7,868 bases of DNA from an uncultured Peptococcaceae bacterium (GCA_900553245.1 USCP01000090.1:1-7868), one strand, 5' to 3'; shown: positions 1-6,887, counted from the first letter of the stretch. Made by a program: numbers and translations. Notes: a model not told the origin generated them from the sequence alone.

Positions 1-16
1 ATATCTATTATATAAG

Positions 17-44
17 AAAAAGGCCGCCTTTCGGCGACCTTTTT
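17..44. terminator. Bidirectional Rho-independent terminator
   Basis: The arms AAAAAGG-c-CGCC (17-28) and GGCG-a-CCTTTTT (33-44) form an 11-bp stem with one c/a mismatch and a TTTC loop. T-rich sequence follows on both strands. On the minus strand it lies about 80 nt past the stop codon of the LysR reading frame and can end that transcript. On the plus strand it would serve a gene to the left of the window. Confidence 0.8.
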
Positions 45-54
45 CGACAGTCTG

Positions 55-87
55 AGAGACTTTCTTAAAATGAAAGTCTCTTTTTTT
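55..87 (+). terminator. Rho-independent terminator, plus strand
   Basis: GAGACTTTC (56-64) pairs perfectly with GAAAGTCTC (72-80) around a 7-nt loop. Seven T residues follow at 81-87. The U-tract lies only on the plus strand, so this ends a plus-strand transcript entering from the left, in tandem with the hairpin at 17-44. Confidence 0.85.
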
Positions 88-120
88 ATTGTCTTTTACT
101 GATTTAAAAATAAGCACCAA

Positions 121-1053
121 CTATTGAATACTATCATTGGTATCCACATTAAGCGCTTGAATATAACGTGCGACAAAGCGAAGAACTGCCTTGTCAGCCA
201 CTGTTAGCTGACGATGTTCACTAAAAACAATATATATTGGCACGGAAAAAGTGTGCTCATAGGGAATAAACACAATCCCAGGATAGCTCTCTACCACGCC
301 TTTACGCAGATAATTCGGAATGAAGCAAATAGAATTATTATTAATGACACTATCCAAATGTTGATAAATGTTCGAGGATGTAAAGAGAATTTTACTATTT
401 TTCAAAAGGCCAGTATCTGGATGCACCTGTGGATAATTAGTAATCAGATGCATCGCAATATCATCTTGATCCAGTACACGTTTTTCAGCCAATGGCAGCT
501 CCCTATTAACGCAAAAGGAAAGTTCAGTTTGACCAATATAATATTTAACCAGTCTTTGGTTATTATCAAAAAGTGATTTTATCTTGTCCTCCGAATCAGT
601 TAAGATATGAATACGATCTGATGACTCCAATTCTTCCGCACTTTTCATACCATAATCTTCGAAGCAATATAAAAGTACTTCAGGATACTCATGGTTGATT
701 TTTTTTATGAAATCATTCAAATACAACGAAAAGAAGAAAGGAAAAGCCAACTCACAACTGCCCTGGATTCTATCTTCATGATTGATTTCCGGTAACGCAT
801 CTAAGTAAAAATCATTTTTCATATCATTATATATACTAATAATCTTTTCAGCATAATCATAGAGCATTTTGCCTTGATTTGTCAACTGAATCCCTGTCGA
901 CGAACGTTTAAATAATAAAGCATTTAAATCTTTTTCCAAACCATTAACAATTCGGCTGAGGTGTTATTGAGAAATATATAGCCGGTGCGCTGCCTTATTG
1001 ATGGATTTAGAGCGCACAATAACTACAAAATAATAAAGATGCTCTATTTTCAA
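121..1053 (-). pseudogene. LysR-family transcriptional regulator, interrupted by an in-frame TAA in the HTH
   Basis: Reading the minus strand from a TTG at 1053, seven nt after a good GGAGG site (1061-1067), gives a classic LysR N-terminus (KIEHLYYFVVIVRSKSINKA...). The frame then meets TAA at 966-964 (codon 30) and continues without further interruption as HLSRIVNGLEKDLNALLFKR to the TAG at 121. LysR proteins usually have SQQ-x-LS here, in the DNA-recognition helix, so the change looks like CAA (Gln) to TAA. Without the stop the protein would be 310 residues, a normal LysR length, with the effector-binding domain from about residue 95 onward. An HTH-less fragment could only arise by reinitiation, for example at the TTG at 939, and would not be expected to bind DNA. 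The gene is divergent from the MBL-fold pseudogene at 1305-1848, the usual LysR and target arrangement. A sequencing error or stop readthrough cannot be excluded. Confidence 0.85.
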
Positions 1054-1304
1054 TATACTTCCTCCTAAAAGTCAATGACTTAAGCAAATCTATAACAGCT
1101 AAGAAATCCCTTCGTAAAGAGTCAAGCTTTCTTTCCCCTAGAACTTTAAAGATTATAAGTCAACACAATCTGAATCCATACCATGAAAAATCATTATTCT
1201 TATCAAACAAATACCAAGTTGCCCCCCATCCATCTTACAATGAAATACCATATAATGCTACTGAAATTATATATTTATAAATCCACCAAGTTTTTTCTCT
1301 CCCT
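1054..1304. other. Divergent intergenic region between two decayed genes
   Basis: This AT-rich stretch separates the LysR start from the first clearly alignable base of the MBL pseudogene. It contains the LysR ribosome-binding site (1061-1067) and, just upstream of it, a 13-bp palindrome AAGTCA-a-TGACTT (1069-1081) that could be an operator. The segment at about 1253-1280 faintly resembles the intact MBL gene around 5710-5740, but not well enough to call. A 64-codon plus-strand frame at 1183-1377 has no recognisable protein features and runs into the pseudogene in a different frame, so I do not treat it as a gene. Confidence 0.5.
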
Positions 1305-1848
1305 ATTTCTCCTCTCATTTGTCATCTTCATTACTTTACACCACGCTAGACGGCCAGCCTTTATATCTGCGCATTAATGCCAGAAGAAATGCCCATATAT
1401 TTTATTTTCCAACCAAGCCGTGTCTCTGTTTGGTTCACCGAAAACCGTATTTCTTGGAAAAATCCAAACCACCTATGCCTTTGAATTCCATCACAAAATG
1501 GACGCAATGTGCTTTAGCGTTATCCTGTAAAATGACTATATGTTTAACGCCACACGCCTTGCCTGCCACACCCAAAACGAATTCCTGCTCATCGTCGGTT
1601 ACCTCCACATTAGCATTTACAACATCGTTAGCCATACAACAAATGTCCATAATAATACACGCATTGTCAGTGTGAGGAGTGAACTCCATCCGCTCGAGAT
1701 AAATCGCCACACCATCTACAATCTTGCAACCATCGGCTCTGATTATCACCGCATTTCTTACCATTGCTTGAGCATACTCGTCAATACCACCATACTCCAA
1801 GTCTTTAACTTTGAAAAAATCAGTAATAGTACTGTCATTCGTAGGTAA
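1305..1848 (+). pseudogene. Degenerate MBL-fold hydrolase, paralogue of the gene at 5566-6378
   Basis: From about 1312 to the TAA at 1846-1848 the DNA is collinear with the 3' two-thirds of the intact MBL-fold gene (about 5837-6378). Matching peptides include LICHLHYFTPR versus LICHPHCFAPR and FNFEKISNSTVI versus FHFEEIGSGTVI. The copy is broken by TGG to TAG at 1347-1349, a 2-bp deletion near 1446 that shifts the frame, CAA to TAA at 1528-1530, and an in-frame 9-bp deletion near 1705. The 5' third, including the region of the HxHxDH metal-binding motif, is missing or unrecognisable. Most differences replace G or C with A or T. The gene was probably once the divergent partner of the adjacent LysR gene. 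It is likely an old paralogue, because divergence is substantial. The left boundary is approximate. Confidence 0.85.
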
Positions 1849-1862
1849 ACAAAAGTATTCTC

Positions 1863-1888
1863 TGCACTTGCCCTCTAAAAAGTTAAAC
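1863..1888. repeat. Probable IS3/IS150-type terminal inverted repeat
   Basis: Starting with TG, the sequence reads TGCACTTGCCCTCT followed by AAAAAGTT. This resembles the common IS150-group end, of the form TGAACTGACCCCnAAAAAGTT. It lies 24 nt beyond the transposase stop codon, where the right end of the element should be, and 14 nt after the MBL pseudogene stop. I could not find the partner repeat to the right, which fits a truncated element. Confidence 0.55.
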
Positions 1889-1911
1889 CTTAAATAAAAG
1901 TAGAAGCATTT

Positions 1912-2290
1912 CTACAGCTCTTTTTTTACATTATTTTCAAGAATAAATTGAACTGAACTTTTCCGATTCAAATTAGACTTTATTCTCTCATTATTGTAGT
2001 AATAGATATATGTTTCAATTGCTTTTTTAGCGATTCATAACTATAGCATACATTCCAATAGCACATCTCTTGTTTTAGTATTCTAAAAAACTTCCCATTA
2101 TTGAATTGTCGTAGCATTTTCCTTTTATAGACATGCTCCGAAAGACATTTTCGTGAAAAGCACTTCTACATTTTCAGTCCGAAGTTCCAATTAATACTAC
2201 TTTTAAGACAGACATGATAGACTGTCTTTTAGTTACGAAAAATACTAAAACTGACCACTTCTGAATTGTACATCTCCCGATAAAAATCTG
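1912..2290 (-). pseudogene. IS3-family (IS150 group) transposase OrfB, C-terminal remnant
   Basis: The minus strand encodes, in shifting frames, the signature end of an IS3-type integrase-like transposase. Seen in order are EMYNSEVVSFSI (about 2275-2235), MSIKGKCYDNSIMGSFF (about 2135-2085), RILKQEM, and AIETYIYYYNNERIKSNLNR followed by the C-terminus and a TAG at 1912-1914. At least two single-base frame changes occur, at a run of T (about 2088) and a run of A (about 2025). There are also in-frame stops, for example just after SIFRN. The third acidic catalytic residue of the DDE triad, normally Glu in the N-x-x-M/A-E-S/N-F-F motif, is Gly here. OrfA and the first part of OrfB are absent. The element is dead. 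Confidence 0.85.
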
Positions 2291-2548
2291 AAACACAAAA
2301 ATCCTTGACCCAACTAACAGACAATGAAAGATTGTTTAATTCAATAATGTTAGCTAGTTGCTAATGCGATATCTCGCATAATAGTTACAATTTCACCGCA
2401 TGAAATTTAATTCAAAATAATATATTTTACGATTAAAAAACTGCTCCCCCTATCGTTAGTTTTTTATTCTAACAATTGGAGAGCAGTTTAAAGCGGAAGG
2501 TTTTTTGATATCAAGGGCCCTGCTGAAAAACCCTTGTTGAATCTGTGC
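2291..2548. other. Intergenic stretch between the IS remnant and the amidohydrolase gene
   Basis: No gene is visible. It may include further decayed IS sequence at its left end. A perfect short inverted repeat, ATGCGA-TATC-TCGCAT, lies at 2364-2379. The minus-strand terminator of the amidohydrolase occupies 2435-2489. A second, weaker inverted pair, CAAGGG (2512-2517) and CCCTTG (2531-2536), lies between that terminator and the stop codon and has no U-tract. Confidence 0.5.
2435..2489 (-). terminator. Rho-independent terminator of the amidohydrolase gene
   Basis: On the minus strand AAACTGCTC (2489-2481) pairs with GAGCAGTTT (2446-2438). The stem is extended by an inner GTTAG/CTAAC pairing across a small internal loop, with an A-rich terminal loop. 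Six T residues follow the stem on the minus strand (2440-2435). It starts about 60 nt past the stop codon at 2549. The plus strand has no T-run after the stem, so the direction is clear. Confidence 0.8.
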
Positions 2549-5203
2549 TTATTCAGCTTCGTAAATCACGCGGTCATTGTTGATGGTTTCAATAACGAAG
2601 CCGCCCTTTTGTACGATTTCCGGATCAAGGTTCAAGAAGGCGTCGGAGAGTGGGTTGGTGAGGAGCACGGCAAAGTCTGCTTGCTTACCTACACTGATGG
2701 ATCCCTTTTCATCTTCTTCAAAGTTTTGCCATGCACTGTTGATGGTCACACACTTCATGGCTTCGTATGCTTCCACACGTTCGTCACGGGTATCGTATTG
2801 CTTGTTGGTGAGATCCTTGATACGAGAATCGTTGTCGCTGCTACCGTCTGCGGAGCCACGTCCGATTGCCTGCCCATCGCGGGTAATGCGGTTTGCCGCA
2901 TTAAAGATGGAGAAGAGCATGTTTGGAGGAGCTACCGGAGAGTCTTGGTGCATGGTTACGTTGATATCCATGCCATCTGCCAAGGCATCTGCCATTGGAC
3001 TAATGATTTGCCCTCTCACCGGTCCCAAGGTGGAGAACATATGATAGTCACCGTAGTAATAAACGTGGTCGGTAAAGAAGGAGATGTTTAAGCCCAATTC
3101 TTTACATTCTTGCAATTGCTTTTGGGTGATGGTTTGGCTGTGGATGATGACAGCACGAATCTTGTCTTGCATGGCTGCCACTTGTTTCTTGTCCTTCAAA
3201 TCCACACCACAATTTACGAGTGCATTTCTGTATGCGTCGATATATTGTTGAATGGCTGCGGTCCCGTTCGCATGCGCGTGGAACTGAATGCCTTTCTTCA
3301 TTAAGGTAGTAAATTGTTCGGTGAGTTGTTCGGTAGATACTTTCTTCCCTTCCTTTTCACCCCACCACCATTGGGTGTTTTCGTCTTCGTTGGTCAATAC
3401 GGTTTCATCTGGGCCGCGATAGTAGCCGCCGCCGGATGGATCGTTCGGATCTTCTTGGAACCATGCGGTCTTCCCTTGTGGAGAGCCATCGAGGAAAAGC
3501 TTCACGGCACCGTGCTTCACACCAATCTTGTTATAGGTACTGTCAGCGGTTGGGGTAGTGCCAAGTACCGCATCATGTTGGTCATAGGCAATCAAGCCGG
3601 TCATATCGAGAATACGTTCATCTTCCGGAATACCTGCCATCACAGCATTTCTGTCGCCACCGTTGCTACCGCTAATCCCGGTTGCAATCCCGTTGGAAGC
3701 GTACACATCCATGGCATTTGCCAATACACCGGAAGCGCTAGGGGTGCGGTTTGCTTGTGGACTCCACAATACTTGCATCGCAGCCAATACATAGAAACCA
3801 TTTTCACGAACAATCCCGGTATGTTCACCATTGGCATCCTTATCCCAGTTGGCATCCGGATTTGCATAGGCTTTTAATTGTGGAGATGCAGCCACAGCTT
3901 GTTCGAGCATTTGCATTGCCAAGGAGTTTAAGGCACCCAAATGGCTACTTGCATGGATATACACGATTGGATATTCGGTAGAAATTTCATCCAAGATTTC
4001 CTTGGTTGGCATTGCATATGGCTCTTTGCCAAACTCCGCTTCTTTAAAAGCGGTGTTGTCAAAACCGTTGGTGACAAACCAGAATTTGCCGCCCGGTTCG
4101 ATTGGACCATACGCATCGTCAAATTCATGGTCGTTGATCCATGTATCAAAGTCGCGCTTACCAATATCAATCAATGCTTGCAAGCTGGTCACACCGGCAG
4201 ATGGGGATGCATCAAAGTTTTGGTCCACCATTTCAATATGGCTATGTGCATCGACAAATGCAGGAATCATGGTCGTGCCTTGCAAATCATAGTCTTGATA
4301 GTCTTCGGCAGTATCTAACAATTTTTCAATCTTTGCCACTTCTTCATCGGTGTATGCCACTGCAAGAATGTAACCATCACCGACAAGCACTGCCTTTGCA
4401 GGAATTGGAGCGCCACTGGCAGTTTCACCGTCTTTTTCGTCTACCGTGATAATCTCGCCATTGTGATAATAGCTAACATCACTATAATAAGCGAGGTTCA
4501 TGTCAGTATCGATGGTTGCTTCACTACGCATCAAAATAGCGGCATACTGTGCTCTGCTGGCATTTGCACGTGGGGCAAGTTTCTTATCCGCTACACCGGA
4601 AATCACCTTGTTTTCAAGCGCCCATGCGACGGCATCTTTTGACCAACTGCCCACTTGTTCGGCATCGGTGTATTGATCCAATACGGCCGGGTCCTTTACA
4701 GATGTATCCATCCCCTGCTTGGCACTAAAACGTTGGATAAAGCTCACGAGCTGTTCACGGGTCACAGGATCGTTAGGGCCAAATTTTTCTGCACTGTAAC
4801 CGGCTACCAAGCCTTGTTCAGCCCCCCAGGTCACAGCCTGTGAATACCAACTATTGCGGTCCACATCAGCGAAATCACTAACACCGTCATTTTTCGGTGC
4901 CCCGCATTGACGCCACATCACTGCAGCAACCATGGCGCGGGTCACGTTGGTATCAGGACCGAATTTGTTGTCACTTACCCCAACGAGCAAGCCTTCATCG
5001 GATACATAGTCCACGGCTTCCTTGTACCAAGCCTTGTCGCTGACATCGGTGTATGCGACCTTGGCCTTTACATCCTCCGGTGCAGCCACAACCGCTGCCG
5101 GTGCCAAAGTACACAACATTGAAGCAACAAGCAATCCACTAACTGCCTTTCTATTACGCATTCGCTTTTGGAATGGCGTTTTACTTCGACCACTCATTTT
5201 CAT
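2549..5203 (-). CDS. SLH-domain cell-surface amidohydrolase (Amidohydro_3 / YtcJ-like)
   Basis: This is an 884-residue secreted protein. Residues 1-40 are a signal peptide: a basic start, a hydrophobic core GLLVASMLCTLAPAAVV, and probable cleavage after A40. Three SLH domains follow (about 51-100, 110-160 and 178-227), each with a W-Y/S-x-x-A-V core and a TRA, TRE or SRA motif; such domains hold proteins to the cell wall. From about residue 240 onward is an amidohydrolase of the Amidohydro_3 family (YtcJ and N-substituted formamide deformylase relatives). Likely metal or active-site residues are H320 and H322 (DAHSH), K568 (VKLFLDGS), H642 and H644 (FHAHANG), H688 (IIHSQ) and D754 (HQDSPV). 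The substrate is not evident; relatives hydrolyse amide or related C-N bonds. GGAGG at 5208-5212 lies 4 nt from ATG 5203 and 10 nt from ATG 5197, so either start is possible. It is a single-gene unit with its own promoter and terminator. Confidence is high for the architecture and low for the substrate. Confidence 0.93.
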   Translation of the reverse strand: MKMSGRSKTPFQKRMRNRKAVSGLLVASMLCTLAPAAVVAAPEDVKAKVAYTDVSDKAWYKEAVDYVSDEGLLVGVSDNKFGPDTNVTRAMVAAVMWRQCGAPKNDGVSDFADVDRNSWYSQAVTWGAEQGLVAGYSAEKFGPNDPVTREQLVSFIQRFSAKQGMDTSVKDPAVLDQYTDAEQVGSWSKDAVAWALENKVISGVADKKLAPRANASRAQYAAILMRSEATIDTDMNLAYYSDVSYYHNGEIITVDEKDGETASGAPIPAKAVLVGDGYILAVAYTDEEVAKIEKLLDTAEDYQDYDLQGTTMIPAFVDAHSHIEMVDQNFDASPSAGVTSLQALIDIGKRDFDTWINDHEFDDAYGPIEPGGKFWFVTNGFDNTAFKEAEFGKEPYAMPTKEILDEISTEYPIVYIHASSHLGALNSLAMQMLEQAVAASPQLKAYANPDANWDKDANGEHTGIVRENGFYVLAAMQVLWSPQANRTPSASGVLANAMDVYASNGIATGISGSNGGDRNAVMAGIPEDERILDMTGLIAYDQHDAVLGTTPTADSTYNKIGVKHGAVKLFLDGSPQGKTAWFQEDPNDPSGGGYYRGPDETVLTNEDENTQWWWGEKEGKKVSTEQLTEQFTTLMKKGIQFHAHANGTAAIQQYIDAYRNALVNCGVDLKDKKQVAAMQDKIRAVIIHSQTITQKQLQECKELGLNISFFTDHVYYYGDYHMFSTLGPVRGQIISPMADALADGMDINVTMHQDSPVAPPNMLFSIFNAANRITRDGQAIGRGSADGSSDNDSRIKDLTNKQYDTRDERVEAYEAMKCVTINSAWQNFEEDEKGSISVGKQADFAVLLTNPLSDAFLNLDPEIVQKGGFVIETINNDRVIYEAE

Positions 5204-5294
5204 CTAACCTCCTCGTCGTTAGCATGTTCCTTTTTATCGTCGAATGAAACGGTCCTCTTAAAGCCGCAAAAAAATAACCCTTCTCCTTCCTCAT
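5181..5294 (-). other. Possible 37-codon upstream ORF in the amidohydrolase leader
   Basis: An ATG at 5294 opens a 37-codon frame (MRKEKGYFFAALRG...) that ends at TAA 5183-5181. It overlaps the first codons of the amidohydrolase in another frame and spans its ribosome-binding site. No convincing Shine-Dalgarno sequence precedes its ATG. It could influence translation of the main gene or be chance. I do not recognise the peptide. Confidence 0.15.
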
Positions 5295-5356
5295 TATTGG
5301 CTTAAATGTCCGTTTTTACATAAAATAATCATCTCTTTATTATATTATTTTTTCTT

Positions 5357-5386
5357 ATTATACTAATTAAGCTTTTGCAGTGTCAA
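5357..5386 (-). promoter_or_regulatory. Near-consensus sigma-70/sigma-A promoter for the amidohydrolase
   Basis: On the minus strand a perfect -35 TTGACA (5386-5381) and a perfect -10 TATAAT (5362-5357) are separated by 18 nt. Transcription should start near 5350, leaving an untranslated leader of about 145 nt before the ATG at 5203. I see no known riboswitch consensus in that leader. Confidence 0.8.
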
Positions 5387-5495
5387 TCGAATTTTCTGAG
5401 TTTAGGGAATACTTTGAACAGACTGCTTGGTTATTCGAAAATAAAAAAGACAACACCCACCGCCCCGTGCCCATGTCGCAACCGGACAAACGACA

Positions 5496-5538
5496 TTGCT
5501 CCCACTAAGGATATTCGCTACAATGAAGGCAATATAAT
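5496..5538 (+). promoter_or_regulatory. Candidate promoter for the MBL-fold gene
   Basis: TTGCTC (5496-5501) and TACAAT (5519-5524) are 17 nt apart on the plus strand, giving a half-matching -35 and a good -10. A perfect TATAAT also occurs at 5533-5538 but lacks a recognisable -35 at the right distance. The intergenic region 5204-5565 therefore carries divergent promoters for the amidohydrolase and the MBL-fold gene. Confidence 0.4.
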
Positions 5539-5565
5539 CATCTATTTAAAAAGGAGTGCGTTTCA

Positions 5566-6378
5566 ATGGCTTTGACCCTTTCTGTCCTCTGCGACAACAA
5601 CACCCTCATCGACCGTTATTATTACGGCGAGCCGGCAGTAAGTTATTATATAGAAATCGACGGTGCGCGTATTTTGTTCGACACCGGCTATTCGGATGTC
5701 TTTCTCAAAAATGCTGTGCTTATGGATATTGATTTATCTGCTATCACGCATCTTGTCATCTCCCATGGGCACGATGATCACACGCGAGGACTCCCTTTTC
5801 TGAGCGAACGCCATACCTTCACTCAGGTGCCGCTCATCTGCCATCCCCATTGCTTTGCACCACGTTGGGCAGGCGAGCTTTATGTCGGTCCACCTATGCC
5901 GGAGGAGATGCCCACACACTTTGATTACCAGCCAAGTTGCACCCCTGTCTGGCTCACCGAAAACTGCGTGTTTTTGGGAGAAATACCAACCACTCATGCC
6001 TTTGAGCCACGTCACAAGATGGGCACGGTACGTCTAAATGGCCAACTACAAGATGACTACATGCTAGACGACTCGGCCCTCTGCTGCCGCACCGATCACG
6101 GGCTTTTTATCATTACCGGCTGCTCCCACAGCGGCATTTGCAACATCATCAGCCACGCACAGCAAGTTTGTGGCGACACACGCATTGCCGGTGTTATCGG
6201 CGGCTTTCATCTGCTTGAAATGAACGACCGCGTCCGTCATACCATCGACTACCTTGCTGCCCTCGGCACCAACTGTCGCCGCATCCCTTGCCATTGCGTG
6301 AGCCTACACGTCAAGGCCGCCATGCTCCAAGCCTTTCACTTTGAAGAAATTGGCAGTGGCACCGTCATCCACATGTAA
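5566..6378 (+). CDS. MBL-fold metallohydrolase, dihydropterin (DHPS-like) subfamily
   Basis: The 270-residue protein has the hallmarks of the metallo-beta-lactamase fold. They are LFDTGYSD (37-44), the dimetal motif H67-G-H69-D-D71-H72, the later histidine in TGCSHSG (H188), and GGFHLLE (H215). The overall plan (Y-x-I-E-x-D-G..ILFDTG, then ISHGHDDHTRGL, then GCSH and GGFH) matches the branch annotated as 7,8-dihydropterin-6-methyl-4-(beta-D-ribofuranosyl)aminobenzene 5'-phosphate synthase-like. In most bacteria the true substrate of this branch is unknown, so the family name should not be read as a proven reaction. No signal peptide is seen, so it is probably cytoplasmic. AAGGAG at 5551-5556, nine nt before the ATG, fixes the start. 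The gene stands alone between a divergent promoter region and a strong terminator. An older broken relative lies at 1305-1848. Confidence 0.9.
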   Translation: MALTLSVLCDNNTLIDRYYYGEPAVSYYIEIDGARILFDTGYSDVFLKNAVLMDIDLSAITHLVISHGHDDHTRGLPFLSERHTFTQVPLICHPHCFAPRWAGELYVGPPMPEEMPTHFDYQPSCTPVWLTENCVFLGEIPTTHAFEPRHKMGTVRLNGQLQDDYMLDDSALCCRTDHGLFIITGCSHSGICNIISHAQQVCGDTRIAGVIGGFHLLEMNDRVRHTIDYLAALGTNCRRIPCHCVSLHVKAAMLQAFHFEEIGSGTVIHM

Positions 6379-6411
6379 AAAAAGCATCCTCCACACAGAG
6401 GATGCTTTTTT
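6377..6411. terminator. Bidirectional terminator between MBL-fold gene and queF
   Basis: AAAGCATCCTC (6381-6391) pairs perfectly with GAGGATGCTTT (6398-6408) around a CACACA loop, and flanking A and T runs lengthen the stem to 14 bp. The stem begins at the MBL-gene stop codon and ends just short of the queF stop at 6414. It can therefore terminate both convergent transcripts. Confidence 0.92.
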
Positions 6412-6413
6412 GT

Positions 6414-6884
6414 TTATCTATTATCCACACGTTCCGGATACAAATCGTGATGAGCGAGACGGTCAAAAGCCACCTCTTCCCAACGGGTGCCCGGCTTGCC
6501 GTAATTGCAATACGGGTCGATGGACAACCCGCCACGTGGAAGGAACTTGCCCCACACTTCAATGTATTTTGGGTCCATCAATGCAATCAAATCCTTCATA
6601 ATCTTGTTGCAGCAATCCTCGTGGAAATCGCCGTGATTGCGGAAGGAAAAGAGATAGAGCTTCAAAGATTTGCTTTCTACCATACGCGCGCCCGGCACGT
6701 AGGAGATATAAATGGTCGCAAAATCCGGCTGTCCGGTAATCGGACAGAGGGAGGTAAATTCCGGACAGTTAAATTTTACAAAATAGTCGTTATCCGGGTG
6801 TTGGTTTTCAAAGGTTTCGAGCACCTCCGGCGCATAGTCCATACGGTATTCGGTCACCTTGCCAAGAGCATGTAAATCGTTCAT
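6414..6884 (-). CDS. queF: NADPH-dependent 7-cyano-7-deazaguanine reductase (type I QueF)
   Basis: QueF reduces the nitrile of preQ0 to the aminomethyl group of preQ1 with NADPH, in the cytoplasm, on the way to queuosine in tRNA. The 156-residue protein has the short, single-domain length of the Bacillus-type enzyme. Seen are the nucleophilic cysteine in LCPITGQPDF (C47) with the partner aspartate D54, the QueF motif E70-S-K-S-L-K75, and the substrate-binding H-E pair in NHGDFHED (H88-E89). The C-terminal RGGLSIDPY segment is typical too. AAGGAGG at 6893-6899 sits 8 nt before the ATG, and the last codons of yhhQ (Lys-Glu-Asp-stop) themselves form this site. The two genes are 3 nt apart, so they are very probably co-transcribed and translationally coupled. 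It is the last gene of the operon. Confidence 0.97.
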   Translation of the reverse strand: MNDLHALGKVTEYRMDYAPEVLETFENQHPDNDYFVKFNCPEFTSLCPITGQPDFATIYISYVPGARMVESKSLKLYLFSFRNHGDFHEDCCNKIMKDLIALMDPKYIEVWGKFLPRGGLSIDPYCNYGKPGTRWEEVAFDRLAHHDLYPERVDNR

Positions 6885-6887
6885 AGA

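Noticed and set aside
1183..1377. Plus-strand frame of 64 codons with a hydrophobic stretch resembling a small membrane protein
   Set aside because: Its 3' half overlaps the MBL pseudogene out of frame with the homology, and the hydrophobic run comes from T-rich DNA. No good ribosome-binding site precedes it.
1435..1800. Minus-strand open frame of 121 codons
   Set aside because: It is antisense to the MBL pseudogene, whose homology clearly runs on the plus strand.
1900..1927. Hairpin GTAGAA-GCAT-TTCTAC followed by a T-run, possible plus-strand terminator
   Set aside because: The stem is only 6 bp and AT-rich, and the T-run begins five nt after it. It also lies over the transposase stop codon, so a terminator role is weakly supported.
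2534..3091. Plus-strand open frame of 185 codons
   Set aside because: It lies antisense within the well-supported amidohydrolase gene, has no ribosome-binding site and no recognisable domain.
3314..3877. Plus-strand open frame of 187 codons
   Set aside because: It is antisense to the amidohydrolase catalytic region and is a by-product of that gene's codon usage.
5204..5350. Riboswitch in the amidohydrolase leader
   Set aside because: The leader is long enough, but I see none of the conserved cores of known riboswitch classes that I can recognise by eye.
6402..6875. Plus-strand open frame of 157 codons
   Set aside because: It is antisense to queF, which has clear catalytic motifs on the minus strand.
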